Of a stretch of 21,792 nt of DNA, positions 9,299 to 17,695 are shown piece after piece. The notes under the pieces were generated by a model. It ran no database searches. It saw only the letters and a program-made list of their open reading frames with translations, and was not told the origin of the DNA. The translations under genes and the position numbers were made by a program. Every line of letters starts with the position of its first letter. The stretch's first letter is position 1. The stretch is from a bacterium (GTDB taxonomy: Bacteria; Planctomycetota; Planctomycetia; Pirellulales; Pirellulaceae), in assembly GCA_030432015.1 (NCBI GenBank), contig JAUIHJ010000023.1, forward strand, positions 1 to 21,792, read 5' to 3'.

Positions 9299-10495
9299 AT
9301 GAATTCTGCTCGTACCGACACGCAATTCGCTTCCGCCGTTTCTACTCAGCCGGTGACGGCGGACGCCGCGGCGGAAGTCTGCCAGCAAGCACTGGCGGCA
9401 CTGGACGGGACGCCGAATTTGGCCTTCCTCTTCTTTTCGTCGCATCACGTGGAAGCGGCCGACGCATTGGCAAAGCGCGTGTGTGATGCGATTGGCAGCG
9501 ACAACCTGCTGGGGTGCAGCGGCGAGTCGATTGTGGGGGCCGGGCAGGAGATTGAAATGGAACCGGCCATGTCGCTGTGGCTGGCTCGGTTGCCTGCAAC
9601 CACCATTCAGCCGATGCAATTGGAATACCAGCGCAGTGGCAACGAAGGTGCGTTTACGGGTTGGCATCCGGACTTGCCGGACCAGTGGTCGGACCACTCC
9701 ACGCTGATCGTGTTGGGAGATCCCTTCAGCTTTCCTGCTGACTTGCTGCTGGAACTGATGAACAACGAACACTCGGGGGTGCCGGTCATCGGCGGCATGG
9801 CGAGTGCCGGCCAGACGCCGGGAAGCAATCGTCTGCTGTTGGGGCCGCAAGCCTTCTCGGCAGGCGCTGCCGCGGTGCTGCTGGACGGAGGCGTCAAAGT
9901 GACTCCCGTCGTCTCGCAGGGTTGCCGTCCGATCGGGCAGCATTTTGTGATCACCAAGGCCGAACGCAACGTCATTCAGGAATTGGGTGGCGTCTCGGCG
10001 TATCGCCGCTTGGAAGAACTGTTCCAAACCTTACCAACCCGTGACCAGGAACTGGTCCAACGCGGTCTGCATGTCGGGCGCGTCGTTAGCGAATACCAGG
10101 ATCACTTTGAGCAGGGCGACTTTTTGATTCGCAACGTGGTTGGCGTCGATCCGGAGGAAGGCGTGATTGCGATCGGCGACTATGTACGGCCGGGGCAAAC
10201 GGTGCAGTTTCATGTTCGCGATGCCGAAACGGCCGACGGCGAGCTGCGGCAGTTGTTGTCGCAGGTGAAGCAGCCGTCCGCCGCCGGACTGCTGTTCACG
10301 TGCAACGGACGGGGGACGCGCCTGTTTGCCGAGCCGCATCACGACGCGTTGGCAATTCAACAGGGCGTCGGAAACATCCCGCTGGCTGGTCTGTTTGCCG
10401 CAGGCGAGCTGGGACCTGTCGGCGACAAAAACTTCATGCACGGTTTTACGGCTAGTATCGCGCTGTTCGAGGCGACCGCTGCGGATGCGGAATGA
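9299..10495 (+). CDS. FIST N-/C-domain protein
   Basis: This 398-aa protein has the conserved features of FIST proteins, a family proposed to sense small ligands in signal transduction. Visible motifs are GCSGESIVG (72-80), GGMASAG (165-171), GCRPIG (208-213), ERNVIQELGG (222-231), FTCNGRG (333-339), GLFAAGELGPVG (364-375) and HGFTASIALF (381-390). The N-terminal FIST domain covers roughly residues 40-235 and the FIST_C domain roughly 240-388. No signal peptide or membrane segment is seen, so it is probably cytoplasmic. The ATG at 9299 is the first in-frame start I see, but it lacks a clear Shine-Dalgarno sequence. It stands alone between the RHS gene (235 bp upstream) and the beta-propeller gene (253 bp downstream), with no kinase or cyclase nearby to name a partner. 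The ligand is unknown. Confidence 0.92.
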   Translation: MNSARTDTQFASAVSTQPVTADAAAEVCQQALAALDGTPNLAFLFFSSHHVEAADALAKRVCDAIGSDNLLGCSGESIVGAGQEIEMEPAMSLWLARLPATTIQPMQLEYQRSGNEGAFTGWHPDLPDQWSDHSTLIVLGDPFSFPADLLLELMNNEHSGVPVIGGMASAGQTPGSNRLLLGPQAFSAGAAAVLLDGGVKVTPVVSQGCRPIGQHFVITKAERNVIQELGGVSAYRRLEELFQTLPTRDQELVQRGLHVGRVVSEYQDHFEQGDFLIRNVVGVDPEEGVIAIGDYVRPGQTVQFHVRDAETADGELRQLLSQVKQPSAAGLLFTCNGRGTRLFAEPHHDALAIQQGVGNIPLAGLFAAGELGPVGDKNFMHGFTASIALFEATAADAE

Positions 10496-10748
10496 CAACG
10501 CGACTTCGCGCGCAACACGGACGACCACCTTGAGCTTGGATAGCCGGGAATTCAAGGCCGGTTTGCTGCTTTCTGCTGCTGCCAACTCGCCTGGCATTCG
10601 CAACGCCAAATCCAGTGGTTCGGCGTCGTCAAACCAGCTAAACTGGAATCGCTGACAAAGGTGTCTTCGTCAGATCACAATCTGGCCGTCACCGCCTGGG
10701 ATGCCGGATCAAGAACCACCACATCGCTACGCACATGGAGATTGCTCG

Positions 10749-12047
10749 ATGACTTTCCGTTTCTGTTTCATGATGCTCGTGATGGTCGCGGCATCCGTGC
10801 AAGCCGCCGATTGGGGACAGTGGCGTGGACCGAATTTCGACGGGTCGACAAACGAAACCGACCTGCCGACGGAGTGGAGCTTGACAGAGAATATTGCTTG
10901 GGCGGCGGCCTTACCGGGTCCCAGCGCGTCGACACCGGTCGTGTGGGGCGACCAGGTTTTCGTTTCCAGCACGGATCAGAAGGCAGACACGTTGAAGTCG
11001 ATCTGCCTGGACCGCAAAAGCGGCAAAGTACTGTGGCAGCATGATGTCGCCAAAGGGGTCAATCGAGATTCGCGGAGCACCTATGCGGGTCCGTCGCCAG
11101 CGACCGATGGAAAACACGTGGTCTTCTTTTACGGCAACGGCGATCTGGTGACCTATGACCTCGCTGGCAAACGACTGTGGTCCAAGAACGTGGGACCGTT
11201 TGCCTTTCAGTGGACATTTAGCAGCAGCCCATTGCTGTACGACGGCAAGCTTTATATCCAGATTTTGCAACGCGATGTAAAAGTGCACGGCGAAGGGCTG
11301 GACGGTAAAAACGATTCGTTCCTCTTGGCCCTTGATCCGGCCACCGGCAAGGAGCTGTGGCGCAAATCGCGTCCCAGCGAAGCACGGGCGGAATCGTTGG
11401 AGGCCTTCTCGACGCCAGTGCCCTACGAGCACGCCGGGCGCAAACAGGTGCTCGTCGTCGGTGGCGACGCGATCTCCGGCCATGATCCAGAATCCGGCAC
11501 CGAACTCTGGCGATGGGGTACCTGGAACCCTGAACGAATCGGGCATTGGCGTTTGGTTCCTTCGCCGATCGCCGGAGACGGAGTCGTGTTGGCATGTGCT
11601 CCCAAAAAGAATCCCGTCTACGCTGTCACCGCCGATGGCGAAGGGGACTTGGGTGACGCGGGGCGAGTCTGGACCAGTGACAGTCGCAACCGAAATCCCG
11701 TCAGCTCGGATGTTCCCACCCCCGCCTTCTATGACGGCGACTTCTTTGTACTCAGCGATGTCAACAAACAACTCTCCCGTGTCGAAGCCAAGACGGGCAA
11801 AATCAAATGGGCGATTACAACGCCTGGGCGTTCCAAATATGAAGCGTCTCCCTTGGCTGCCGACGGGAAATTGTATGTGATCAATTTCGACGGCGAGGTT
11901 TCCGTCGTTGATGCGAAGGACGGCGCGATCATTAATACGATCGCGATGGAGCCCGACTCCAAAGGGTTCATCCGCTCGTCGGTCATCGCGGCCCAGGGCC
12001 AGTTGTTTGTGCGAACCGATACGAAATTGTACTGCATTGGCAAGTAG
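10749..12047 (+). CDS. Secreted PQQ-binding-like beta-propeller repeat protein
   Basis: This 432-aa protein starts with a signal peptide (MTFRFCFMMLVMVAASVQA, likely cut before ADWGQW). The ATG at 10749 is preferred to an in-frame ATG at 10701 because the signal peptide begins there and a GGAG lies about 8 bases upstream. The mature part holds recurring propeller-blade motifs: RKSGKVLWQHD, DLAGKRLWSKN, DPATGKELWRKSRP, DPESGTELWRWGTW, AKTGKIKW and DAKDGAIINTI, typical of PQQ-type or BamB-like propellers. The WGQWRGPNFDGS start is common in secreted planctomycete members. Enzymatic residues for a true quinoprotein dehydrogenase were not recognised, so a scaffold or binding role is equally possible. 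The next gene follows after 27 bp with its own ribosome site, suggesting an operon. Confidence 0.9.
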   Translation: MTFRFCFMMLVMVAASVQAADWGQWRGPNFDGSTNETDLPTEWSLTENIAWAAALPGPSASTPVVWGDQVFVSSTDQKADTLKSICLDRKSGKVLWQHDVAKGVNRDSRSTYAGPSPATDGKHVVFFYGNGDLVTYDLAGKRLWSKNVGPFAFQWTFSSSPLLYDGKLYIQILQRDVKVHGEGLDGKNDSFLLALDPATGKELWRKSRPSEARAESLEAFSTPVPYEHAGRKQVLVVGGDAISGHDPESGTELWRWGTWNPERIGHWRLVPSPIAGDGVVLACAPKKNPVYAVTADGEGDLGDAGRVWTSDSRNRNPVSSDVPTPAFYDGDFFVLSDVNKQLSRVEAKTGKIKWAITTPGRSKYEASPLAADGKLYVINFDGEVSVVDAKDGAIINTIAMEPDSKGFIRSSVIAAQGQLFVRTDTKLYCIGK

Positions 12048-12074
12048 CAAATCCGCAAGGATAGGAGAAGTCGG

Positions 12075-12839
12075 ATGACGCAGAGCCCGCCGCGACCGCG
12101 CAAACAGGGAGGCCGGCTGACCAAACTGGCGATCGCGGTAGGACTCGTCACCATGTTGGCGGCCGACCAACCACCCCAGCCGCCGTCGCCCAAGCAGGCA
12201 CTAACGCAGCTACAGGGTTTCGTGGGGGACTGGCGTGGCGTGGGCCAGGTTCGGCGCGGCTCAACACAAGGTGCGTGGCGCGAAACCTGCGGGTGGGCCT
12301 GGAAGTTCACCGACGAACAGTCTGCGCTGACATTCAAGATTGACGATGCGAAGTTTCTCCGCGACGGCGCATTGCAATGGAATGCCACCGGTCAGCGCTA
12401 CGAATTGACCGCCCGCGGCACCAAGGAGGGCCAGTCCGTTACCTACGCCGGGCAGCTCGATGACGGTGGCAAATTGGTGCTGGTGGCGGACAAGACGCCA
12501 GAATCGCTCCCCGCGCGGCTATCATTTCGCCAAGTGGCCGGCGGCGATCGCCTGATCGTGCTCTATGAGCGGCGCGCAGGTGAGAATCGGTTCCTGCGGA
12601 TGGCGGAGGTTGGCTACACGCGGACGGGAAGCGACTTCGGCAAGGGGAAGAGCTACGTCGAATGCGTGGTGACGGGGGGCGTGGGGACCATTCGGGTGAG
12701 TTTTCAAGGCGAGACATATTACGTCTGCTGCACCGGCTGCAAAGAATATTTCGACGCCGATCCAGCCGGAGTCTTGGCCGAATATCGCGAGCGGAAAGCG
12801 GACGAATCGCAGAAAGCGAAAGCAGACTCGTCGCAATAG
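12075..12839 (+). CDS. Secreted protein with C-terminal YHS/TRASH-like metal-binding motif
   Basis: This 254-aa protein has an N-terminal basic and hydrophobic segment (about residues 14-30, LTKLAIAVGLVTMLAA) that looks like a signal peptide. A middle beta-rich domain (about 43-185) begins with GDWRGVGQ and resembles lipocalin-like or DUF1579-type barrels; that assignment is tentative. The C-terminus holds C197 in YVECVVTG and then YYVCCTGCKEYF (C218, C219, C222, F226), the spacing seen in YHS/TRASH domains that bind metal ions such as copper. GGAG sits just upstream of the ATG, 27 bp after the propeller gene, so co-transcription is likely. A role in metal handling is inferred from the cysteine motif only. 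Confidence 0.82.
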   Translation: MTQSPPRPRKQGGRLTKLAIAVGLVTMLAADQPPQPPSPKQALTQLQGFVGDWRGVGQVRRGSTQGAWRETCGWAWKFTDEQSALTFKIDDAKFLRDGALQWNATGQRYELTARGTKEGQSVTYAGQLDDGGKLVLVADKTPESLPARLSFRQVAGGDRLIVLYERRAGENRFLRMAEVGYTRTGSDFGKGKSYVECVVTGGVGTIRVSFQGETYYVCCTGCKEYFDADPAGVLAEYRERKADESQKAKADSSQ

Positions 12840-12952
12840 GAGCGCGGCCGTCGTCGGCGGTGGCCTTGATTTCGAGGCCGGTCATGACAAAAATGGCCAC
12901 TTCGTCCTGATCCAATCACTCGCTGGTCACGCACGCAGGCAGGCATTCCGGG

Positions 12953-13948
12953 ATGGTTTTCGAGCATATCGTCAAGTTGCAGCAAGAATACACCGACAAG
13001 TTCGTCGTCGTTCAACAAAATGTGCCGGAATTGGCTCGTTTTAAGGGAATGACGGGGACAGTCCGGACCGTGAACATGAACGGCCGGGCGCTCGTGGAAT
13101 TCGACGGCAACCTGAATATTGGTTGGTTCGATATCGATCTCGACTACCTCAAGGTGATCGACGCCCCCCTGCCCAAAGAGGACCCCAAGGCCAAGGCGAA
13201 AGCATCTCCGAAGGCCCCTGCCAAACAAAAGAAGGACGCCCCCACCAAACCGGCCGGGACCGCCAAACCGGCTGCGGCAGCCAAGGGCTCCGTCGCCGAC
13301 ATCCTGGCGGCGGCACGTGGCGAGAAAGGGGGCGGGTCCGCGGCACCCGCGAAGCCTGCCGGCGGCGCCAAGATGAGCGTTGCCGAGATGCTGGCCGCGG
13401 CGCGTTCCGAGAAATCTGGCGGCAACCAACCTGCCGAACCTGCCGCGGCGGCCAAGGTAGCAGCCAAGCCAGCCGCGAAGGACGCTCGAAAAATGAGCGT
13501 CGAGGAGATGTTGGCGGCCGCCCGCGGAGAAAAGTCCGGCGCTGCTGCCACCAGTCCTGCCGCTGCCAGCGAATCGCCGGCTGCCGATGACGCTCCCGCC
13601 AAAGAATCGGTGCGTGGGGCAATCGAATCAGCGCGACGCCGCGCGACTTCCGCCCCCCCCGCCGCAGGCGATGGAAACGCGCCTGCCAAAGTGGATCGGA
13701 AGAGTATGAGCGTCGAGGAGATGCTGGCCGCCGCGCGGGCCGAAAAGAGCGGAGGCGCGGCTCCAGTTGCTGCCGCACCCGAGGTGGCCACACCGGAGGA
13801 ACCGGTCGAGGCAGTTCAAGCGCCGGCCGCTGAAGAGCCGGCTGCCGCAGTCGCCGACGCTCCAACCGGCGGCGAAGCTGGATCGAAGCGGGACGAGATC
13901 ACGTCGGTCGACGATCAGGTCGCCTACTGCCGGCAAGTCGACGGCTGA
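12953..13948 (+). CDS. SH3/KOW-like N-terminal domain with repeated MSVxEMLAAAR motifs
   Basis: No function is known to me for this 331-aa protein. Residues 1-70 form a compact beta-rich domain (FKGMTGTVRTVNMNGRALVE, then NIGWFDIDLDYLKVID) that resembles a small SH3/KOW-type barrel. The rest is an Ala/Pro/Lys-rich, probably disordered tail with a short helical motif repeated at 112-125, 141-154, 181-194 and 252-265, plus a degenerate copy at 219-230; the consensus is M-S-V-x-E-M-L-A-A-A-R-x-E-K. The C-terminus is charged and ends SVDDQVAYCRQVDG. There is no signal peptide, so it is probably cytoplasmic. I associate the architecture with planctomycetes. Repeated identical helices on flexible linkers suggest a multivalent docking scaffold (inference). 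The ATG at 12953 has only a weak ribosome site (AGGCAGG upstream). Confidence 0.85.
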   Translation: MVFEHIVKLQQEYTDKFVVVQQNVPELARFKGMTGTVRTVNMNGRALVEFDGNLNIGWFDIDLDYLKVIDAPLPKEDPKAKAKASPKAPAKQKKDAPTKPAGTAKPAAAAKGSVADILAAARGEKGGGSAAPAKPAGGAKMSVAEMLAAARSEKSGGNQPAEPAAAAKVAAKPAAKDARKMSVEEMLAAARGEKSGAAATSPAAASESPAADDAPAKESVRGAIESARRRATSAPPAAGDGNAPAKVDRKSMSVEEMLAAARAEKSGGAAPVAAAPEVATPEEPVEAVQAPAAEEPAAAVADAPTGGEAGSKRDEITSVDDQVAYCRQVDG

Positions 13949-14062
13949 TTTGCGATCGCAGCCTTTGCTTTCAGGTTCTGATCTCGTTTCCAGAGGCGGA
14001 GGTCATGCAGCGCGTGACAACATCCTGGTGGCGCGGTTTTTTTTGCGCGGAGGGGCCTTTCG

Positions 14063-14078
14063 GTGACCGCGCGGCCAC
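14063..14078. promoter_or_regulatory. Near-perfect 16-bp palindrome upstream of the dehydrogenase operon
   Basis: GTGACCGCGCGGCCAC is palindromic except for one pair (A at 14066 against C at 14075). It lies about 55 bp before the GTG start at 14134. Three copies of TTGAC follow at 14086, 14096 and 14115, the first two reading TTGACA like a -35 element, but no good -10 hexamer sits at the right distance. It could be an operator for the operon or chance in GC-rich DNA. Confidence 0.25.
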
Positions 14079-14133
14079 ATCATCATTGACAGTCGTTGAC
14101 ATTGGGCATTCGCATTGACGAAAGGGAACCACG

Positions 14134-15108
14134 GTGCTGGCCGGACATATTTACTCACCACGAAAAATCAAGTTGATCGACGTCCCCGACTTGCCACTGG
14201 ATGGCGGAGCATCAAACCAAGATGCGGGCCAAATCCTGTTCCAACCTGAGCTTGCCTGTCTGTGCGGATCGGACCTGCTGTTTTTCGAGGGGGACTATCC
14301 GGAATACCAGTCGGAAGTTGGCCAGTCGTTGCACGAAATGATCGGACGTGTCGTCGAAACCAACGGCGAGAAATTCTCCGTGGGCGATCGCGTATTGTGT
14401 GTCCCAGTCGAACATTTCGGGTTCTACGAGCGATTTCCGGTCAGCGAGGCCCGAGCGATTCCCGTCGACGCGAGGCCGCCCGAGGACCAAGCACTGCTGG
14501 CGCAGCCTTTGGGGACGGTACTGTATGGCCTGAAAAAAGTGCCCAGTGTCTTGGACAAAGACGTGGTCGTGCTGGGCCAGGGTCCGATTGGGCAGTTGTT
14601 TTGTGCGGCGCTGCGAAATCTAGGGGCCCGCGAAATCATTGCCATCGACCCGTTGGATTCTCGTTTGGAGACCAGCCCCAAAATGGGCGCGACGGCAGTC
14701 GTGAATCCCTCCCGAGACAATGTTGTCAGTGCCGTGCGCCAAATCACCGGGGGGACACTGGCGGACCTGGTTGTCGAAGCAGTCGGGCACCGCGAACAGC
14801 GAATGAATGATTGTTTCGATCTGGTTCGCAAAGGAGGTGACATCCTCTTCTTTGGCGTCCCGGAAAACACGATCGATGATGTGCATTGGCGAGTAATGTT
14901 TGACAAGAACGCGTCGATTCACACCAGCATCGGCCCTAGTTTCGAACGCGACTTTCCGCTCGCCATGAAGTGGATCGCGGAAGGCCGAATCGACGTTTCA
15001 CCGATTATCACGCATCGCTTTCCCGTCTCAGAAATTCAGTTGGCCTTTGATACGTTTGCCGAGCGGCGCGAAGGTGCACAGAAGGTGTTCGTCGATTTTC
15101 CCAAATGA
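14134..15108 (+). CDS. MDR-family (zinc-type alcohol dehydrogenase-like) oxidoreductase with altered zinc sites
   Basis: This 324-aa medium-chain dehydrogenase-like protein starts at GTG with AAAGGGA about 7 bases upstream. The GroES-like N-terminal domain has CLCGSD (C44) and HEMIG (H67-E68), the usual first catalytic-zinc ligands. The Rossmann domain has VVVLGQGPIG (G148-x-G150-x-x-G153). Two departures are clear. The loop that normally carries four structural-zinc cysteines is missing (only C89 falls near it), and the usual Glu of the E-P-L motif is Gln (Q124 in AQPLG). It is shorter than the usual 340-350 residues. It probably oxidises or reduces an alcohol or sugar with NAD(P); the substrate is unknown. 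Its stop overlaps the EamA start by 4 bases (ATGA), showing translational coupling. Confidence 0.88.
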   Translation: MLAGHIYSPRKIKLIDVPDLPLDGGASNQDAGQILFQPELACLCGSDLLFFEGDYPEYQSEVGQSLHEMIGRVVETNGEKFSVGDRVLCVPVEHFGFYERFPVSEARAIPVDARPPEDQALLAQPLGTVLYGLKKVPSVLDKDVVVLGQGPIGQLFCAALRNLGAREIIAIDPLDSRLETSPKMGATAVVNPSRDNVVSAVRQITGGTLADLVVEAVGHREQRMNDCFDLVRKGGDILFFGVPENTIDDVHWRVMFDKNASIHTSIGPSFERDFPLAMKWIAEGRIDVSPIITHRFPVSEIQLAFDTFAERREGAQKVFVDFPK

Positions 15109-16076
15109 CCGACGGACCTTCGCCCAACATCGCCGCGAATGCGCTGCGGCCGATCGACTTCCGGGCGGTGTTGCTCGTCATGTTCATCACCCTGCTGTGG
15201 TCCGGCAATCCTGTCGCCGTGCGCTACAGTGTCGACACGCTGCCACCGATCTACGTGGCTGCGGTGCGGTTCTTGCTGGCCACGCTCCTGATGTATTTTT
15301 GGTGCCGGGCCGAGGGTAGTCGGCTCCGGTTGCATGCGGGACAGGCGGTGCCCTGCATCCTTGCCGGCGTGGGGATGTTCCTGCAGATTGCCACGTTCAA
15401 TGTGGGTGTGACCATGTCCAACTCGTCCCACGCCACGATGTTGATCAACACGTACGTCTTTTGGGTCTTGGTCATTGAACATGTGCTGTTACGATCGGCA
15501 CGGTGGGAGGTCCGGAAGTTTGCCGGGGTGTCGCTGGCTGCCGTCGGCGTGGTGTTGGTCGTCACGCGGGCCAGCGGCTCGACGCTCGGCGCCGCCACGG
15601 GCGATGTGCCGACCTTGCGGGGCGACCTGATCTTGCTGGGAAGCGCGCTGATTCTCTCCGTCAAGACCCTGTTTGTGAAGGCAGCGCTGCGGAGGATCGA
15701 GCCGGGAAAGCTGGTGTTCTGGCAGAATCTGGTAAGCGTATTGCTGTTTTTCGCGTGGAGTTCACTCACTGAGACGGTTGATCTGTCGCGCGTGACCACG
15801 ACGACGGTGATTGCGATCATCTATCAAGGTATTTTCGTGGGCGGACTTTGCTTTGCGATCCAGGCAGTATTGCTGCGACGTCACGCGGCGTCGCAGATCG
15901 CGGTGTTCAGCTTCGCCACACCGTTGTTCGGGGTGTTGCTGGCGGTCCTCTTTCGCGGCGATCCCGTGACCCCGTGGCTGTTTGTCGCCGCGGTCTGCGT
16001 GGCGCTGGGAATTCTCCTGGTCAATTGGCGTCCGAGGTCGGCGGCGGTTGTCGAGGGCCGCCCGCTCGATCCATAA
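15105..16076 (+). CDS. EamA-family (DMT) transporter
   Basis: This 323-aa integral membrane protein has about ten hydrophobic helices in two EamA halves, the layout of drug/metabolite exporters. The first half begins VLLVMFITLLWSGNPVAVRY, with the N-P and R typical of the first helix, followed by AAVRFLLATLLMYFW. The second half begins near GDLILLGSALILSVKTLFVK. A short polar N-terminus precedes the first helix and the C-terminus is polar. It overlaps the dehydrogenase by 4 bp and lies 7 bp before the FAD oxidoreductase, so it belongs to the same transcript. It probably moves the substrate or product of those enzymes across the inner membrane; the cargo cannot be read from the sequence. Confidence 0.93.
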   Translation: MTDGPSPNIAANALRPIDFRAVLLVMFITLLWSGNPVAVRYSVDTLPPIYVAAVRFLLATLLMYFWCRAEGSRLRLHAGQAVPCILAGVGMFLQIATFNVGVTMSNSSHATMLINTYVFWVLVIEHVLLRSARWEVRKFAGVSLAAVGVVLVVTRASGSTLGAATGDVPTLRGDLILLGSALILSVKTLFVKAALRRIEPGKLVFWQNLVSVLLFFAWSSLTETVDLSRVTTTTVIAIIYQGIFVGGLCFAIQAVLLRRHAASQIAVFSFATPLFGVLLAVLFRGDPVTPWLFVAAVCVALGILLVNWRPRSAAVVEGRPLDP

Positions 16077-16083
16077 TCCTCCC

Positions 16084-17688
16084 ATGACCACGTACGATGG
16101 AATCATTCTGGGAGCGGGCCACAACAGCCTGATCTTGCAGGCCTACCTTGGTCGCGCCGGGTTGCGAACGATCTGCCTGGATCGGGCTGAGCGTGCCGGC
16201 GGCGGGTTGAGCACCGTCGCGTTTCCGGCAGAGAGCAACTTTCGGCACAACATCCATTCGTTCTACCATCGCGGGCTGACGGGCTTGCCCTGGTACCGTG
16301 ATCTCGAATTGGAGAAGCTCGGCGCGAAGTACCTCCAGCCCGAATTGAATGTGGCAATGCTATGTCGCGACGGCCGATCGCTGAAGTGGTGGTCGGAGTT
16401 CGAACGCACGGTCGCATCGTTCGCCCGGTTTAGCCAGCGCGATGCGGAGACACTAAGCCGCTGGCGGGAAGCGTTCCTGCCCATCGTCCAGCACATTCTG
16501 ATTCCTGAGGCCCAGCATCCTCCGTTGCCACGCCGCGCACGCGAAGCGTTGCTGGGAAAAAGCGCCGCAGGTCGGCTGCTGCTGGAGGTTAGCCGCCTTT
16601 CACCACTCGAGTTCGTCAACCGGGAATTCGAGCACCCGGCGGTTCGGGCCGCGCTGCTATTCTTCAACGGCCTCCGCGAAGTGGATCTGCGGTTGACCCG
16701 TTTTGGCCACCACATCCCCGCGCTGTTGGCCTCGGACGCGATGGCCCAGATGTGCATCGGCGGTTCCAGCCAACTGGCGGACGCCCTGGTTCTGGCCGTC
16801 GAACAGACCGGCGGCATCGTGCGAACGGGCACTCGCCCCGTGCGGATCGAGGTTGAACACGACCAGGTGGTCGGGGTCGCAACCGACCAGGGAGAAACCC
16901 TCCGCGCCACGCAATTCATCGTTTCCGGGTTGAATCCTCAGCAGACGTTTGTCGACTTGATCGATGCACGTCATTTGCCGGCGGAGTGGCTGGCGCGTGC
17001 GCAGGAGTTTCGCTACAACACCCTGGCACCGTTGTTCGCGCTGAATCTCAATCTCCGCGAACCACCGCGCTACCAAACCGAGACGACAGGCGAGTTGGAC
17101 CAGGCGTTCATGGTGATCCTGGGGTTGGATGCAGGCGACCAATTTCAGGACATCGTCCAACATCATGAGCGCGGCGCGATCCCTCCGACGGTCATGTGGG
17201 GCACTTGTCCGACCCAGTTCGATCCGACCCAGGCGCCCGGTGGCCGCCACACTGCATTCATGTGGGAAAAGTTGCCCTATCTGTTGGATGGGGATGCCGC
17301 CAACTGGGACACCCGCGGCAAGGCGCACGGCGAATCGCTATTGGCCGCCTGGTCACGTTTCGCGCCGAATCTGCCGGGTGCCGTCATCCAGCAAATGGTC
17401 CGGACGCCCTTGGATGTCGAGCGGACGTTGCCGAACATGCAATTCGGTGACCTGTTGGTCGGTTCATTTGAATATGATCAGATTGGCTTCCATCGACCGT
17501 TTCCCGGTGCCGGGCACTACCGAGGTCACTTGAAGGGCCTCTATCTTTGCGGGTCGTGTTGCCATCCGGGCGGTAACATCACCGGCTTGCCGGGCTACAA
17601 CTGTGCACAAGTCTTGCTCGGTGATCTGGGGATCCACGCCGACTGGATTCCCGCTCCCCTGTCGAGCTACTTTGACCGCTTGGAATAA
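16084..17688 (+). CDS. PYROXD2-like FAD-dependent oxidoreductase (phytoene desaturase superfamily)
   Basis: This 534-aa protein starts at the ATG at 16084, 7 bp after the EamA stop; an earlier in-frame start at 15982 would lie inside that gene and lacks domain content. The FAD-binding motif is IILGAGHNSL (G10, G12 and S15 where the third Gly is expected), with an acidic residue (D33) in LDRAERAGGG and a full second-motif Gly run. The C-terminal LYLCGSCCHPGG and ITGLPGYNCAQ segments (about 486-517) match the FAD-binding end of phytoene desaturase/PYROXD2-type enzymes. No signal peptide is present. It probably oxidises a hydrophobic or amine substrate, working with the upstream dehydrogenase. 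No crt-type pathway genes are nearby, so carotenoid synthesis is not supported. Confidence 0.9.
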   Translation: MTTYDGIILGAGHNSLILQAYLGRAGLRTICLDRAERAGGGLSTVAFPAESNFRHNIHSFYHRGLTGLPWYRDLELEKLGAKYLQPELNVAMLCRDGRSLKWWSEFERTVASFARFSQRDAETLSRWREAFLPIVQHILIPEAQHPPLPRRAREALLGKSAAGRLLLEVSRLSPLEFVNREFEHPAVRAALLFFNGLREVDLRLTRFGHHIPALLASDAMAQMCIGGSSQLADALVLAVEQTGGIVRTGTRPVRIEVEHDQVVGVATDQGETLRATQFIVSGLNPQQTFVDLIDARHLPAEWLARAQEFRYNTLAPLFALNLNLREPPRYQTETTGELDQAFMVILGLDAGDQFQDIVQHHERGAIPPTVMWGTCPTQFDPTQAPGGRHTAFMWEKLPYLLDGDAANWDTRGKAHGESLLAAWSRFAPNLPGAVIQQMVRTPLDVERTLPNMQFGDLLVGSFEYDQIGFHRPFPGAGHYRGHLKGLYLCGSCCHPGGNITGLPGYNCAQVLLGDLGIHADWIPAPLSSYFDRLE

Positions 17689-17695
17689 CGTGCCT

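Noticed and set aside
9299..10495. FIST gene considered as an immunity partner of the RHS protein
   Set aside because: It is a full FIST protein, 235 bp away, larger than typical immunity proteins, and the RHS protein shows no toxin domain.
10911..12170. A 419-aa minus-strand open frame opposite the beta-propeller gene
   Set aside because: The plus strand clearly encodes a signal peptide and propeller blades. The antisense translation has no recognisable domain and is a GC-bias shadow.
14037..14044. T8 run flanked by GCGC, considered as an intrinsic terminator after the repeat-motif gene
   Set aside because: The stem would be only 4 bp with the T-run in the loop rather than after it.
16084..17688. 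Carotenoid (phytoene desaturase) pathway gene
   Set aside because: The terminal motifs fit the wider PYROXD2-like group, and no phytoene synthase or other crt-like gene is in the window.
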